DNA from: Lingula anatina
Lineage: Eukaryota; Brachiopoda; Lingulata; Lingulida; Lingulidae
Direction of reading: 5' to 3'
Assembly: GCF_001039355.2 (NCBI RefSeq)
Contig: NW_019775676.1
Coordinates: 1-64,000, forward strand
Length of the DNA: 64,000 bases
Shown here one piece after another: positions 41,954 to 50,800 of the stretch. Position 1 is the stretch's first letter. Every line of letters begins with the position of its first letter. A program made the translations under genes and the position numbers. A model generated the notes under the pieces. That model made no database searches. It worked only from the letters and a program-made list of their open reading frames with translations, and had not been told where the DNA came from.

Positions 41954-43529
41954 TGAGCTGCTGCTGCTTCTAGTTCTACTCCTACTGTAATATTAGTAAT
42001 ACTACTACTAAATTGAATAAATAAAAAATAATAGTAGCGAAATTATTTTTAGAATAATGACTAAAGAAATATCATTATTATCTTTTCTAAAATAACAACC
42101 ATAATGATGACATATTACATTTATAAGTCAAATGCACATACATTGTAATATGAAAATGCTTGAAAATCAATTAAATTATGTGTTAGCATTGCAAAAATGA
42201 ATAGAGAGCCATTTCCTTTACAGAACAATGTGCACCAGGCACGTTTTCCATAACCGGGGTAGCACCATGTGCCAAGTGTAAATTTGGACAGTTTCAACCG
42301 AAGTACGGACAGACTTTCTGTGAACGCTGTGAGTTTGGCAAAACGACACTGGGTGTGGGTTCGGAGTCCGCTGAGGAATGTTCAGGTAATTTAGGCATAA
42401 TACATATACCGGGGGTATATGGCAAAGACCATAGATGCATTCTTTGTTGAATATATTTTCATATTAGGTCAAATTGCTCTTATATGCGTGTATTTGCGCA
42501 TCTTTTGTCATAAACAGGTGCGTTTACGTCACCATTGGTTCATATGTCTCTAGAAGTACAACGGACAGGGTGTAATTTGTTTTCTGTTCCCTCTTTAGTG
42601 ATTAACCTCAAACAAGGCAAGTATGACGGCAATATTTGGACGTGGGAGCTGTTGTTGATTTCCCTGATCTCAGCAATAGTAATCTCAGGTGAGCTGACCA
42701 TTTGTTTTACGTACACACGTGAATTTTTAATAATTATTATTATTATGAGAGGCAAATTCACAGCAGGGACGTGTATCACATAATAATAATACAATTAAGA
42801 CTGAAATCTGCTTTTTACTTTAAGCCTAAAATGTAAATCTATCTTGACCCCAAAGGAATCGATAGTAGTCTACACAAGTGTATCAATGAGCTTCATTTTG
42901 GAAAAGAAATAACTTTTTAGAATAGTTTTCACTTGGTTTAAATGGGCCTTTATTATTCATCTTTTAAATTGCATATAACAAAAATGTAATTAATATTATA
43001 ATAGTTAAAAGTTAACATGCTCGTTTCAGTGACAATGTTGTTGATCATGTGTATTAAAACCGGCGGCTTGCAGAAGGGCACCAGCTCCCCAAAACACAAA
43101 CGCTTCGGTAAATGTACGCAGTCGGATAGCAACGAACAATTACCGCGGCATTTGGTCATTGATCAAAGTGGCACCCATACAGTGAACGCCACATACGACA
43201 CCACATGGTTCCCAAGTGGAGACGGAGCCAGAGAGGAACCAGAACCAGACTACAACGATGATCAAATATCAGAGAAGTTTAGCCAATACGCGGAGAACTA
43301 CCCGGATGTCTTGGGTCAAGAGGAGCCCGTACCGGACTATCCTGGTGCGCCACAACGTGTGGAGGAATCGTCCTCAGAGAGCGAGTCAGGGCCGGACCCG
43401 GAGCCAGATTACGATGTAGCTTTACCGGTAATGGAGGATGAGCCTGAAGCTGATTATAATATGGTCGACTTTAAACATCCTGTCGGTGGAAGGAGTGTGG
43501 AACCTACATATGATGTCTCAAAACTGTAG
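25666..43529 (+). CDS. EMI/EGF/sushi/Ig/GCC2 mosaic transmembrane protein with tyrosine-rich tail (about 24 exons plus one alternative)
   Basis: Exons: 25666-25739, 26717-26842 (or 26905-27027), 28514-28617, 28791-28883, 29728-29844, 30247-30366, 30675-30797, 31042-31164, 31452-31574, 31757-31879, 32111-32233, 32607-32781, 33177-33386, 33839-35211, 35597-35720, 35963-38827, 39125-39925, 40238-40411, 40724-40891, 41306-41467, 41719-41886, 42224-42385, 42599-42688, 43030-43529. The ATG at 25666 has A at -3 and G at +4 and opens a signal peptide ([20 protein letters not shown]). All junctions agree in phase except exon 32607-32781, which carries one extra T. With that base discounted the product is about 2739 residues. 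It is a type I membrane protein with a huge modular ectodomain, a helix at about 2559-2582 and a ~157-residue tail. Its function is unknown; EMI plus EGF recalls the MEGF10/multimerin style, and the five GCC2/GCC3 modules recall the neighbour. Confidence 0.85.
26165..26695. repeat. Degenerate ~57-bp tandem repeat in intron 1
   Basis: Roughly ten decaying units containing AATTAATGCA(T/A)GAA, TTTGCCTCGTATC and TCTAAGGCATGAACTTTGCC run from about 26165 to the EMI exon. The left units are the most alike and the right ones are shortened to about 30 bp. Confidence 0.65.
26717..27027 (+). other. Two alternative first-half EMI exons
   Basis: Exon 26717-26842 (126 nt) and exon 26905-27027 (123 nt) both begin and end in phase 2 and encode homologous segments. 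The first reads [34 protein letters not shown]. The second reads [34 protein letters not shown]. They are separated by a 62-bp intron. Either one joins exon 28514-28617 to complete a single EMI domain. Mutually exclusive use is the natural reading, but inclusion of both would also keep the frame. Confidence 0.75.
27559..27699. repeat. Near-perfect inverted repeat, 59-bp arms
   Basis: 27559-27617 and 27641-27699 are reverse complements with one mismatch (TTATGAAAT against ATTTTATAA), separated by a 23-bp loop containing CTGTGACTGTCAG. It lies in the intron between the alternative EMI exon and the second EMI half, so the transcript would form a strong hairpin here. No second copy was found in this window. 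Confidence 0.85.
28514..28617 (+). other. Second half of the EMI domain
   Basis: The exon continues from phase 2 with [20 protein letters not shown] and the closing [13 protein letters not shown], which matches the EMI C-terminal CC-GW-C pattern seen in MEGF and multimerin proteins. EMI domains mediate multimerisation or ligand contact. Confidence 0.8.
28895..29580. repeat. (TAG)n array interrupted by TACACTGTA palindromes
   Basis: Nearly 700 bp of (GTA/TAG)n on the plus strand, broken about 15 times by ACACTGTAGTAG. Near 28943-28982 the orientation flips (TACAGTGTACTACTACTACT), giving local inverted repeats. It sits in the intron after the first EGF exon. Long apparent minus-strand frames made only of Tyr, Leu or Thr arise from it and are not genes. 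Confidence 0.9.
30452..30498. repeat. (TA)n microsatellite
   Basis: About 23 TA dinucleotides in the intron between the second and third calcium-binding EGF exons. Confidence 0.9.
32607..33386 (+). other. Two sushi/CCP-like modules, the first frameshifted
   Basis: Exon 32607-32781 encodes [17 protein letters not shown] and CTF, then shifts frame at a T5 run (32686-32690) and resumes as [16 protein letters not shown] and ATWSG. A sushi domain and the flanking phase-1 exons both require T4; the exon is 175 nt where 174 is needed. Exon 33177-33386 is a longer, divergent CCP-like module ([31 protein letters not shown]). Confidence 0.75.
33521..33574. repeat. (AT)n microsatellite
   Basis: About 27 AT dinucleotides in the intron between the second sushi exon and the long EGF-containing exon. 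Confidence 0.9.
33839..35720 (+). other. EGF followed by a novel ectodomain segment
   Basis: Exon 33839-35211 opens with a non-calcium EGF ([27 protein letters not shown]). About 415 residues follow with no cysteines and many N-glycosylation sequons, rich in beta-type sequence. I do not recognise the fold. Exon 35597-35720 adds 41 residues ([18 protein letters not shown]). The extra codons after 35211 in the open frame are intron, since gttggt is the donor in phase 0 and matches the acceptor at 35597. Confidence 0.75.
35963..37810 (+). other. Novel segment: coiled coils around a Cys-rich insert, then furin-like site
   Basis: Start of a 2865-nt exon. A beta-rich first part precedes a helical heptad-like region at about 36580-36790 ([20 protein letters not shown]). 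A ~155-residue insert follows with paired cysteines (CTTVSC, ECCAQC, CRTTC, SCGMFGG, KYCPM, TCCEPC), then a second helical region at about 37320-37550. This looks like an antiparallel helical hairpin with a Cys-knot-like head. RSKRS at about 37765 and RRLRR at about 37790 are proprotein convertase-type sites. I know no family with this layout. Confidence 0.6.
38470..39330 (+). other. Two immunoglobulin-like modules
   Basis: Module 1 (about 38480-38740): [27 protein letters not shown], ending [13 protein letters not shown]. Module 2 is split by the intron 38828-39124: TAFTCNAS in the first exon, then [21 protein letters not shown] and LTVLS in exon 39125-39925. The C, W and Y-x-C pattern is that of I-set/C2-type domains of adhesion receptors. 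Confidence 0.8.
39331..39925 (+). other. Ser/Thr-rich juxtamodule segment
   Basis: The rest of exon 39125-39925 encodes about 200 residues rich in Thr, Ser and Asn ([19 protein letters not shown]), with many N-glycosylation sequons and a helical stretch ([19 protein letters not shown]). No known domain was recognised. It links the Ig pair to the GCC2/GCC3 array. Confidence 0.6.
40149..40217. repeat. (AT)n microsatellite
   Basis: About 34 AT dinucleotides immediately upstream of the first GCC2/GCC3 exon acceptor. Confidence 0.9.
40238..42385 (+). other. Five GCC2/GCC3 (ephrin-receptor-like) modules, one per exon
   Basis: Exons 40238-40411, 40724-40891, 41306-41467, 41719-41886 and 42224-42385, all phase 1-1, repeat the pattern C-x-PG-[TS]-[YF]...C-x-x-C-x-x-G-x-[YF]-Q...C-x-x-C. 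Examples are [38 protein letters not shown] and [12 protein letters not shown]. The divergent neighbour has one such module in the same juxtamembrane position. Confidence 0.9.
41908..41950. repeat. (ACT)n microsatellite
   Basis: Interrupted TAC/ACT trinucleotide run just after the fourth GCC2/GCC3 exon. Confidence 0.8.
42599..43529 (+). other. Transmembrane helix and acidic tyrosine-rich cytoplasmic tail
   Basis: Exon 42599-42688 and the first codons of exon 43030-43529 give one helix ([20 protein letters not shown]), followed by a basic stop-transfer (KHKRFGKC). The ~157-residue tail then repeats Pro/acidic-Tyr motifs: [50 protein letters not shown], plus a Ser/Glu cluster (EESSSESES). These look like docking sites for SH2/PTB proteins, by inference. 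The stop is TAG at 43527-43529. Confidence 0.85.
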
Positions 43530-44014
43530 CTACTTCGCCAGTGAAGAATTGAAAATTAGTTAATGGAAATGAGACTTTTTGTTCGTAACGTGCTCATCAA
43601 CCATTGTTACTTTTGACTTAATATCGCTTATTTTATAAATATTTAGGTACTTAAATTTGTATTTTCTCCACATTATCATTTGAACAATCCATGAATTCTA
43701 TCCCAGTAGATTATTTACAAAGGTTTGTAATGTTGATTTTTTACTAGTTGAAATTAAGGTGATATTAGTTAAAACTTCAGATGTATTCATTTTCTGTGTA
43801 CATGATATATTCTGTTGATATATGTCTTTAGAGATCTGTATTTCGTGTGTAAGTGTGTGGAGGAGGGTGTGAGGTTTACAGGTACGTGGGTCAACAGGCA
43901 CAGTGGGTTTTCATGTGTGAGCGTGTGTATATGTGGTTGCGTAAGTTTCCATATAGTACCCCGTCATACTATAGGCGGAATGAGCAAGAATGACGTCGGA
44001 AAGACAATTCTTTG

Positions 44015-44610
44015 TGCGTTCCTGGATATTCGAAGAGCATTCTAAAAATTCCAAGTGCATTCCAAATATTTTTACCCATTCTTGTGGCCGGCCCGAATGT
44101 TTTGCTCATGTTTTAAACTTTCGAAGTGCATTCCAAGTGGAAAATCATCGAATGGCATTTGAATAGTATTCTAACTGCACTATGACTGCATTCTAAATAT
44201 TCTCACGGCATTCCGACAGCATTCGAAATATTCTGATCTCATTCGAGGGAGAACCGAAATGGCAAGACACTTCAAATCCTGCTAGAATGAGCCAGAATGC
44301 AACTCGAATGCATCTCGATCCTATTTCAGCTAGCAATCGAACTACACTCGTACGGCATTCGAAGTGAATTCTAAATATTCTGCATTATGACAGCATTATT
44401 GATATTATTAGTTTTCCAACTACATTGGAGCTGCTTTTGATAGCTAATACAGCCGAAATGTGCACAAATCATTCCAGGCGGATTCAAGTGCATACTGAGT
44501 ATTCCAACGGCATTCTTACAAGGATTTAGGCCATTTTGAAATTTCTTCCCGAATGTAGTACGAATTCTTAAATTTAGACATTCCGGCTAGTTCTGCTTGA
44601 TTCCTGCTGA
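44015..44610. repeat. Degenerate GCATTC(G/C)AA repeat zone
   Basis: About 600 bp contain dozens of GCATTC, GAATGC, ATTCGAA and TTCTAAATATTC variants at irregular 10-25 bp spacing, on both strands. This is the look of a decayed simple or foldback repeat. No coding signal. Confidence 0.55.
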
Positions 44611-45157
44611 TTCCGAATAAGTGTGACGGCGGCTTAAATGGTCTTTGTTTCATGATTTACATGTGCATAGACTAAATAAGGTTTATTTCAAAGAAACGTG
44701 TATCAACACCAACCGTAATTACGTTTGGAGGGTGAAATTCCTCAATTGTTGTGATTGCTGCATTTTTATATGTAATAGAATACCTAGCCGCACCCTTTTT
44801 ACGTATCATATCATACATAGTCACATGTGTGATTATTAGATGATGACAAAGTCATTCTCTGTGTTAAAACACCACAATATAGTGTAACCGAGTGTTTTTA
44901 TGGAGTGGATTTATTCTTTTATCATATGGGGCCTGTTGGACATTTCAATTAAAAAGGCAATGACTACATGTTCGCTATTAACTATTGTTTTATTTCCCTT
45001 TGTTTGCGCTACACCATTCTCCGAACCTACGGTTTGCTGTTAACTGAGTACTACAATATTTTTATGCTGTAACATACTTGCTATAAGCAGCTTTCACTTA
45101 TGTTTATAATGATATAAGTGACATGCAGTAAAGTGTATTTTAGTTTGGCTGTCGCCG

Positions 45158-45320
45158 GTGTGACAGGAATGGAAGTCCATTTGAAACCGTAGCCCGTTCC
45201 CCATTACTTTGTAATGGTGACATTTGGCCCATATTCCAACCCCAATACTCCGACTAACCCTAAACTGTACTAATCACAGGGGACTTCCACTCCTAGGACT
45301 ACCACTCCTGTCACCCCGGG
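45158..45320. mobile_element. Short TIR element with GTGTGACAGGAAT end, copy 1
   Basis: It starts GGTGTGACAGGAATGGAAGTCC and ends GGACTACCACTCCTGTCACCCC, an imperfect inverted repeat. The middle (CCGTTCC, TTACTTTGTAA, ACATTTG, CCAACCCCAATACTCC, ACTAACC) recurs in opposite orientation at 54474-54630. Confidence 0.65.
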
Positions 45321-45500
45321 CTGCACGTGTCATGTTACAGATACATGTACCAAATGGATGCGTTCTCAATATAAATGTTAACATTGGAAAGCGTTGCATG
45401 AAGCCATACATAAAGCAAGTTGTAAACCAAACTATTGTACAGTTCAATCAGATCTGAAAATAATTGTAAGATACTTTCATAGACCATGTAATGTTACAAG

Positions 45501-45506
45501 AATAAA
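45501..45506 (+). terminator. Possible polyadenylation signal for the tyrosine-tail receptor
   Basis: AATAAA on the plus strand, almost 2 kb beyond the TAG stop at 43529. It is the first canonical hexamer I noticed downstream; an ATTAAA variant lies nearer, around 44950. Which one is used is not decided by sequence. Confidence 0.2.
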
Positions 45507-45556
45507 GTAGTGATTTTTCTTCAACCAACAGCTAATATTGCGTAGTTTTTATCTGT

Positions 45557-45558
<2 letters not shown>

Positions 45559-45600
<42 letters not shown>
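45559..45600. repeat. (AT)n microsatellite
   Basis: About 21 AT dinucleotides in the intergenic region beyond the tyrosine-tail receptor. Confidence 0.85.
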
Positions 45601-45601
<1 letters not shown>

Positions 45602-45779
45602 TGGAAATTATGTTGATAATGTCTTGGATCGTCCACTTTTTCTGCTTTTCTTCTTGTGGTTTCTTGAATCAGTTCTGATGTTGCTCCCTGAATGCATTCT
45701 TCCATTTTCTGCCACTTCTGCTGTTGTAAAACTATCAGGAATGTCAAATTCATTTTAACTGTCAATTGATACTTGGCAC

Positions 45780-46000
45780 AATTGGACCTGGATGGCAAAA
45801 ATCTAAGAATTTTTACAAAACCTTTGGAACCTGGGAACAAGAAGCAGCAATAAAGATAGATAGTGAATGCAGTGAATTCAAACCAAGCTGCAGAGGAGTG
45901 AGATATGTTCTGCCACCTGCTCTCTTTAACATACACAGTGAAATGATCCTATGCAACATCTCTGATCAAATTCAAATTCTAACTGTCCAAGTCCCCAGCA
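45780..46000 (+). mobile_element. Decayed RTE-like reverse transcriptase fragment
   Basis: The plus-strand frame around 45820-45960 reads QEAAIKI, ECSEF and CRGVRYVLPPALFNIHSEMI. This resembles the RT motif in which GVRQGC-LSP-LFN-YSE follows a short sheet, but with substitutions and a deletion at the QGC position. The stretch at 45605-45760 looks coding-like on the opposite strand (QKWQKMEECIQGA). The remnant is probably rearranged. Confidence 0.4.
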
Positions 46001-46242
46001 GTCATTCACTCGTGTTTACTGTTATGTTCAGTCCTGGAGCTCCTTTCACAACAGGTGAGAGATGAATTGAAAGTACTTCATTTAAATTAAACATTGTTTT
46101 TGCTAAAAGTAGTTACTGTTTTAGCCAATTTTAGTCTCAGAACACACGTACAACTGCGAATTTATCCTGGGTTATACTAGAAAAAATTAAAAGGGTGGCC
46201 AAATTTTGGTCCTCGGTTTTGCAACAGTGCAACAATTAAGAT

Positions 46243-47805
46243 CTAGTAGGGCAAATGCGTTGCAAGCTTGGCTTTTTGGCCATACACGGCACGTATCAGC
46301 TCGACTCCAAACGGCCCATAGATGTAGATGTCGTCACTTTTGTATCCAAGCTCATGAAGGGCGGACAATGTAGTGATTACGACTGCTGGTCCAGTGCAGA
46401 TGATGGTTTTGTTTGTCTTGCCGTTGGCGGGTGGCAGGAACGGTTTTAAGGTGCTGGCGTCGATGAGTCCTTCGGTCCCTGTCCAGGAATCGTCGCACTC
46501 GCTAACGCAGAAGGTGAAATCAAAACGACTGTCGCGTTTCCCAAGTGCTGTAAGCTCCTCAAGGCATAATAGCTGCTCCGGCGTCTTGGCGTGGTAGAAG
46601 AACTTGACCTTGGTCGTGTCGGAAGGGTCGTTGGCGATGCTGCGGATAAGTTGTATGGCAGGCGTGGCCCCGACTCCGGTGGCTATCATGGTCAAAGTAT
46701 CCAGTTTTCCCGCAGAATATTCAAAACCTCCACATGGACCTCGGCATTCTAGAGTGTCTCCTGAAATAAGGTAAGTGTACATTGAATTTTTGGTAGTTGT
46801 TTCCACGGCATAAAATATAACACACGTTTTCAAAAATGTAACCTCAGTTTGAATATCATCGTAACTTTTTTTCGTATATCCACAGTATTAAAACATACCT
46901 ACGGTTTAAATTAAGCACAGCAATCCATATGCTTAAAGGGATAATAACTCTTCGTTTCGGCCAAAAAATGAATTTTCCTGGAGTAAACAACAATTTTCCC
47001 ATACTTACCAATGGTTAACGAATCCATTTTTACATTCAAAGTTAGTCCCTGGTTTTTTTCTAAAAAGTTTGGTTTTTTGTTAAAATCTCTTAAGAGATTT
47101 TAACAGAGTATAGCCATCAATGGAGGTCACGTGGTCTAAAGACAAGCTCAGATATCAGAATAATAGCTATAACTGCCGTTTTTTGTGGTAAAACAGAATA
47201 TATTATATTTCTATGAGTTATTCACAATGTTTTTATTGTGAAATGTAGATTTCATACGAAGAGTTATTATCCCTTTAAGAAAAGTAAGGCAAGTGCACGT
47301 ACCGACTTTCATATTCTTAACAGCAATGGAGAATGCACCATGCGTCTCCAGGCGCAGCCCGAACTCCATCACACCAAACGCACTGGGAGCACTCATGGGC
47401 GACAGATATCGCTCGTGGAATTTCCCGCCAACATTGACACGTGCTTGCACATACTGACCGGGCAGACAACCTGAGTGGGCTTCTGGGTCAGGCAGAGCGA
47501 ATTTTAATCTCTGGACTTTGTCTGCTTCTTGGATAACCTCTGTTAGCTTAATGGTGGTAAACGTATCGGCGTTTAAAGCAGCAAGGTGGACTTTACCGGC
47601 GGGGTCTTTGAAAGCGCCAAGAGGCAGGGCGGCAGATGTGGAGAAAGGGTCGTCGAAGTCAGTATCTTGGTTTGGCGCAGTGCCGCTGTCTTGGCCCAGC
47701 TCTTGCTCACACTCCCTCAACATTTTGTGCGCAAGCTCCTTCTTTACTTCAGGTTTCAGCTTCTTTAACTCGTAATTAAGAAGGCGTGTGTTTGATCTAT
47801 GTGAC
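46243..47805 (-). other. Cytochrome b5 reductase/FNR-like module of the fusion gene
   Basis: Exon 47303-47805 carries an acidic linker and the FAD-binding barrel: CLPGQYVQARV, the R-x-Y-x-x-x-S signature as ERYLSPMSAPS, and FGLRLETHGAFSIAVKNMKV. Exon 46243-46760 carries GDTLECRGPCGGFEY, the NAD-binding glycine motif ATGVGATPAIQL, FFYHAKTPEQLL and the C-terminal YIYGPFGVELI. The order matches cytochrome b5 reductases, including the G-D-T-[IL]-E-x-RGP segment after the barrel. Confidence 0.85.
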
Positions 47806-50800
47806 CTACAAATTTAACATAACTATGTATGTCGACATTTAGACCTATGGAGTATTTATTTTAAAGGTACATACGAACCGAGCACCGGTAGAGCGTGGAT
47901 TCCCATGCAGTAACGCATGTAAACCACTTCTACTAGATTCTTATATGACTCAAATAAATTCGACATGCCAAGGGATAAACTGAATAGATCACTCGATCAG
48001 CCATAAAAGACCTTTAGACTGCTCCTTTCTTAAAATTTTTGGTTGTAATTTTAACCTACTTTCGTGACCTACTTTCCTGTCCCATTGACATACAGCTTAG
48101 AATGCCAGCAGAAAAATCCGTTCAAACATCATTTTCGGGTAAAATTAAACAATGCCTTTTGGTAATTCTCTTAGTTATACTACTTGAAATTATATGCTGG
48201 CATTTGGTTGGTGTTTGTGACAAAAAATTGACATCTTGTATGCATCTTTAATGGTACATGTATTTTGTATAGCTATATATGACTTAAGACCATTAGCTTT
48301 TATTTGAGGAATTTGCCAGCTCTCCGCAACTCAACCTACCAGTAATCCAGCTGCTCCATACCCATGAGAGCCGTGGTTCCTACCCACTGCCGTGTGACCT
48401 CATTGCTCGGACCCATCACCCAGCCGGCCTTAGCGTCTCGGAGAAGACGCTCAATGCCTGCAATATTGTTAAATTTATATGATATTAATTTTGTGTGTTA
48501 CTAAAAATGGGTTGTTGGTTCAAGTGTTGTTAGTTTGTTCGTATTACGTATTATTCAGCCGGTCTTTTAAATCAAACAGGAGTATCATAATATCATCCCT
48601 AACATCCCGAAAAGACTGCATTCTTGTCAACAACGTTTTGATGGATTCATCTATACGCTGTCCACATTATGAAATGATACACTGTGCCTAGGCAATACAC
48701 ATGAATCTGGCAGAGTTTCATTTCGAACTGAAACTCACCCAATTCCGTCTTGTATCCAGAACCACCGCAGGCGTGGAGCATTACATCGGAGACATGTGCG
48801 ACATTTTTGGCCGCTGCAAACTTTATCTGCCAGCCCCAGTGCAAGAAGTCTGTTCTGAAACGATTATAGTCACCGTTCTCTATTATTATATCGTTTAGTT
48901 GGGAATAAAAATAGTCCTTAACAAGGTCAGGCTCTTTTAGCCATTTCCAAGATGTAATACTTATCAAGCGACTGATATACCTGTAGATGGAATAAAATTC
49001 TACACATTTTCCACATTGAGATGCTTTAACAATTTTCCAAAGTTTTTCTAGTTTATATCTGGAATGCATGTAGTAGGACAGGTTATTGCTCAGAACGTTT
49101 CGCAGCCACACTTTCATCTTCTCACCTTGGCATGACCTTGAGATCACTGTGGATGGTCCAATCATTATTATTTGTTGCCAAATCCATTCCATGAGCCACA
49201 TTGAAAACAAAGGCTCGGCAGGCATTAGTGTCTATGATGCACTCTCCGAAGTAGTCCTAGAATAGAGTAAATCATAACTGTTGTTGAGAATACACTTAGC
49301 AGGTCAGGAATTAGTGTTACGATACATTATCAGTGGCGGATTTGGGGGGGGGGGGTGTCAGAGGGGCCTGACCTCACCCTTTGATCTCTGAAAAAAACAC
49401 ATCAATGATACCCTCTTGAAATCAGAAGTATGACTGGCCGAATCATAGTTCTAAACCACACCAAATGGCATTCTTCGTCCACTAAAATACACGAAATTTT
49501 CGGGGCCCTTCAGAGGGTCCCGAACCCAACGCAAAAGGGAATAGGGGGATAAGGGGCGGCTTCGCATCCGCAGACTCCCCTCCAAATCATCCTGGATGCG
49601 CCCCTGGTTACCTGTTCTGTAATTAAATTAAATATAACAAAATTAGTTACTGAACACAAAACAGCCTCTATACTTAAAAAAAAAAACGATTTAATCGGTG
49701 TCTCTTTATCTATTGATTTGTATTCCTTTGTTACAATCTATTACAATTATTTATTTCGCCTTACATATAAACTGTTGATCAATTTAATCAGTCGTGTTAA
49801 CGTTTCTTATTACTTGTTAAAGCGCACAATTTAATCAATATTGCACTCTGCTTGTGTTACTTTGCTTATTCCAGATATGTGAAAAGTAGCTAGTGTTAGC
49901 CCAACAGGAAGTCGAAGACATCGTACATACTGACCAACATGGGGAATGATATTTCGCGTTGTCTATAAAGACAGAATATCAAAATCAACAGCGCCAGCAT
50001 ACGATTTAAAGCTGCCACATTCGCCGTACTACGGAGGATCACTCAAGATAGAACTCAAGTAAACGCACGTGAATTCAGAAACACGTGCAGATGACGTCAT
50101 CGTACCTGTATTGTGGGATAGTCGCAAACTCGGAGTCCGGTGTCAGCGTGGTCCTTCTCCGTGGCATGTTTACAAGCAACATCGATACAACCAAAGGCTA
50201 TACCGTTCCAACAGGAGGCAGTCAGTAGCAAGAACCACGTGTCAACAACTTCATCATTTATAGCAGCACCTTCACCTACGATAAACATGAAAGAGAAATA
50301 ATTTAAAATTGACAGACTAAAACACAGCTATCCATGTTCTATAAATGACTCTTTAAAGTTGTATTCCTTATATATTTAATGTAGCAACGGGATTTAGGTC
50401 TTAAGGGGCCGTAACTTTTCAACATAATTTATTTCTTATACATCCAAATGAGAGGAAAGGTATTTGGGTTAAAGGATGAATGTTGCACGTACCGAGTTCT
50501 CCAACCTGCCTGTCTTGACTAAGCACGCCCTCTGTTATAAGTACGCCAGACTGGTTACCATGGAGACCTAAGGATTTCCAATCATCTGCATGAGCACGAA
50601 CCTCGTCCTGTAATTTTGAAAGTAAAATTTAATTTAATAAATGCTCTGGTTTAATGAGTAAGCACAAAGGCTGCATTATTCCACGAAGAGTTTTACACCC
50701 CATTTCCATAGATTTTTAGATCGATCTATCCCTGTGGGGAGTCTCACTAGATTACTGTCAGCTTGGCCGGCTTAAGCGTCTGTCCCGCCTACTAAAAGCT

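Larger units (their letters stand above)
43530..46242. other. Region between the convergent ends of the tyrosine-tail receptor and the ACAD fusion gene
   Basis: It holds the presumed 3' UTR of the plus-strand receptor, the GCATTC-rich repeat zone (44015-44610), a GTGTGACAGGAAT-ended element (45158-45320), an (AT)n tract (45559-45600) and a decayed reverse-transcriptase fragment (45780-46000). No gene was found. The 3' UTR of the ACAD fusion gene must lie just below 46243, but no AATAAA is visible close to its stop. Confidence 0.5.

Noticed and set aside
43815-44045. 76-codon frame downstream of the receptor
   Set aside because: It lies within the presumed 3' UTR and repeat zone; no domain.
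48647-49225. 192-codon minus-strand frame read as one protein piece
   Set aside because: It runs through an intron. Only 49126-49256 and 48739-48854 are exons by ACAD similarity and phase.
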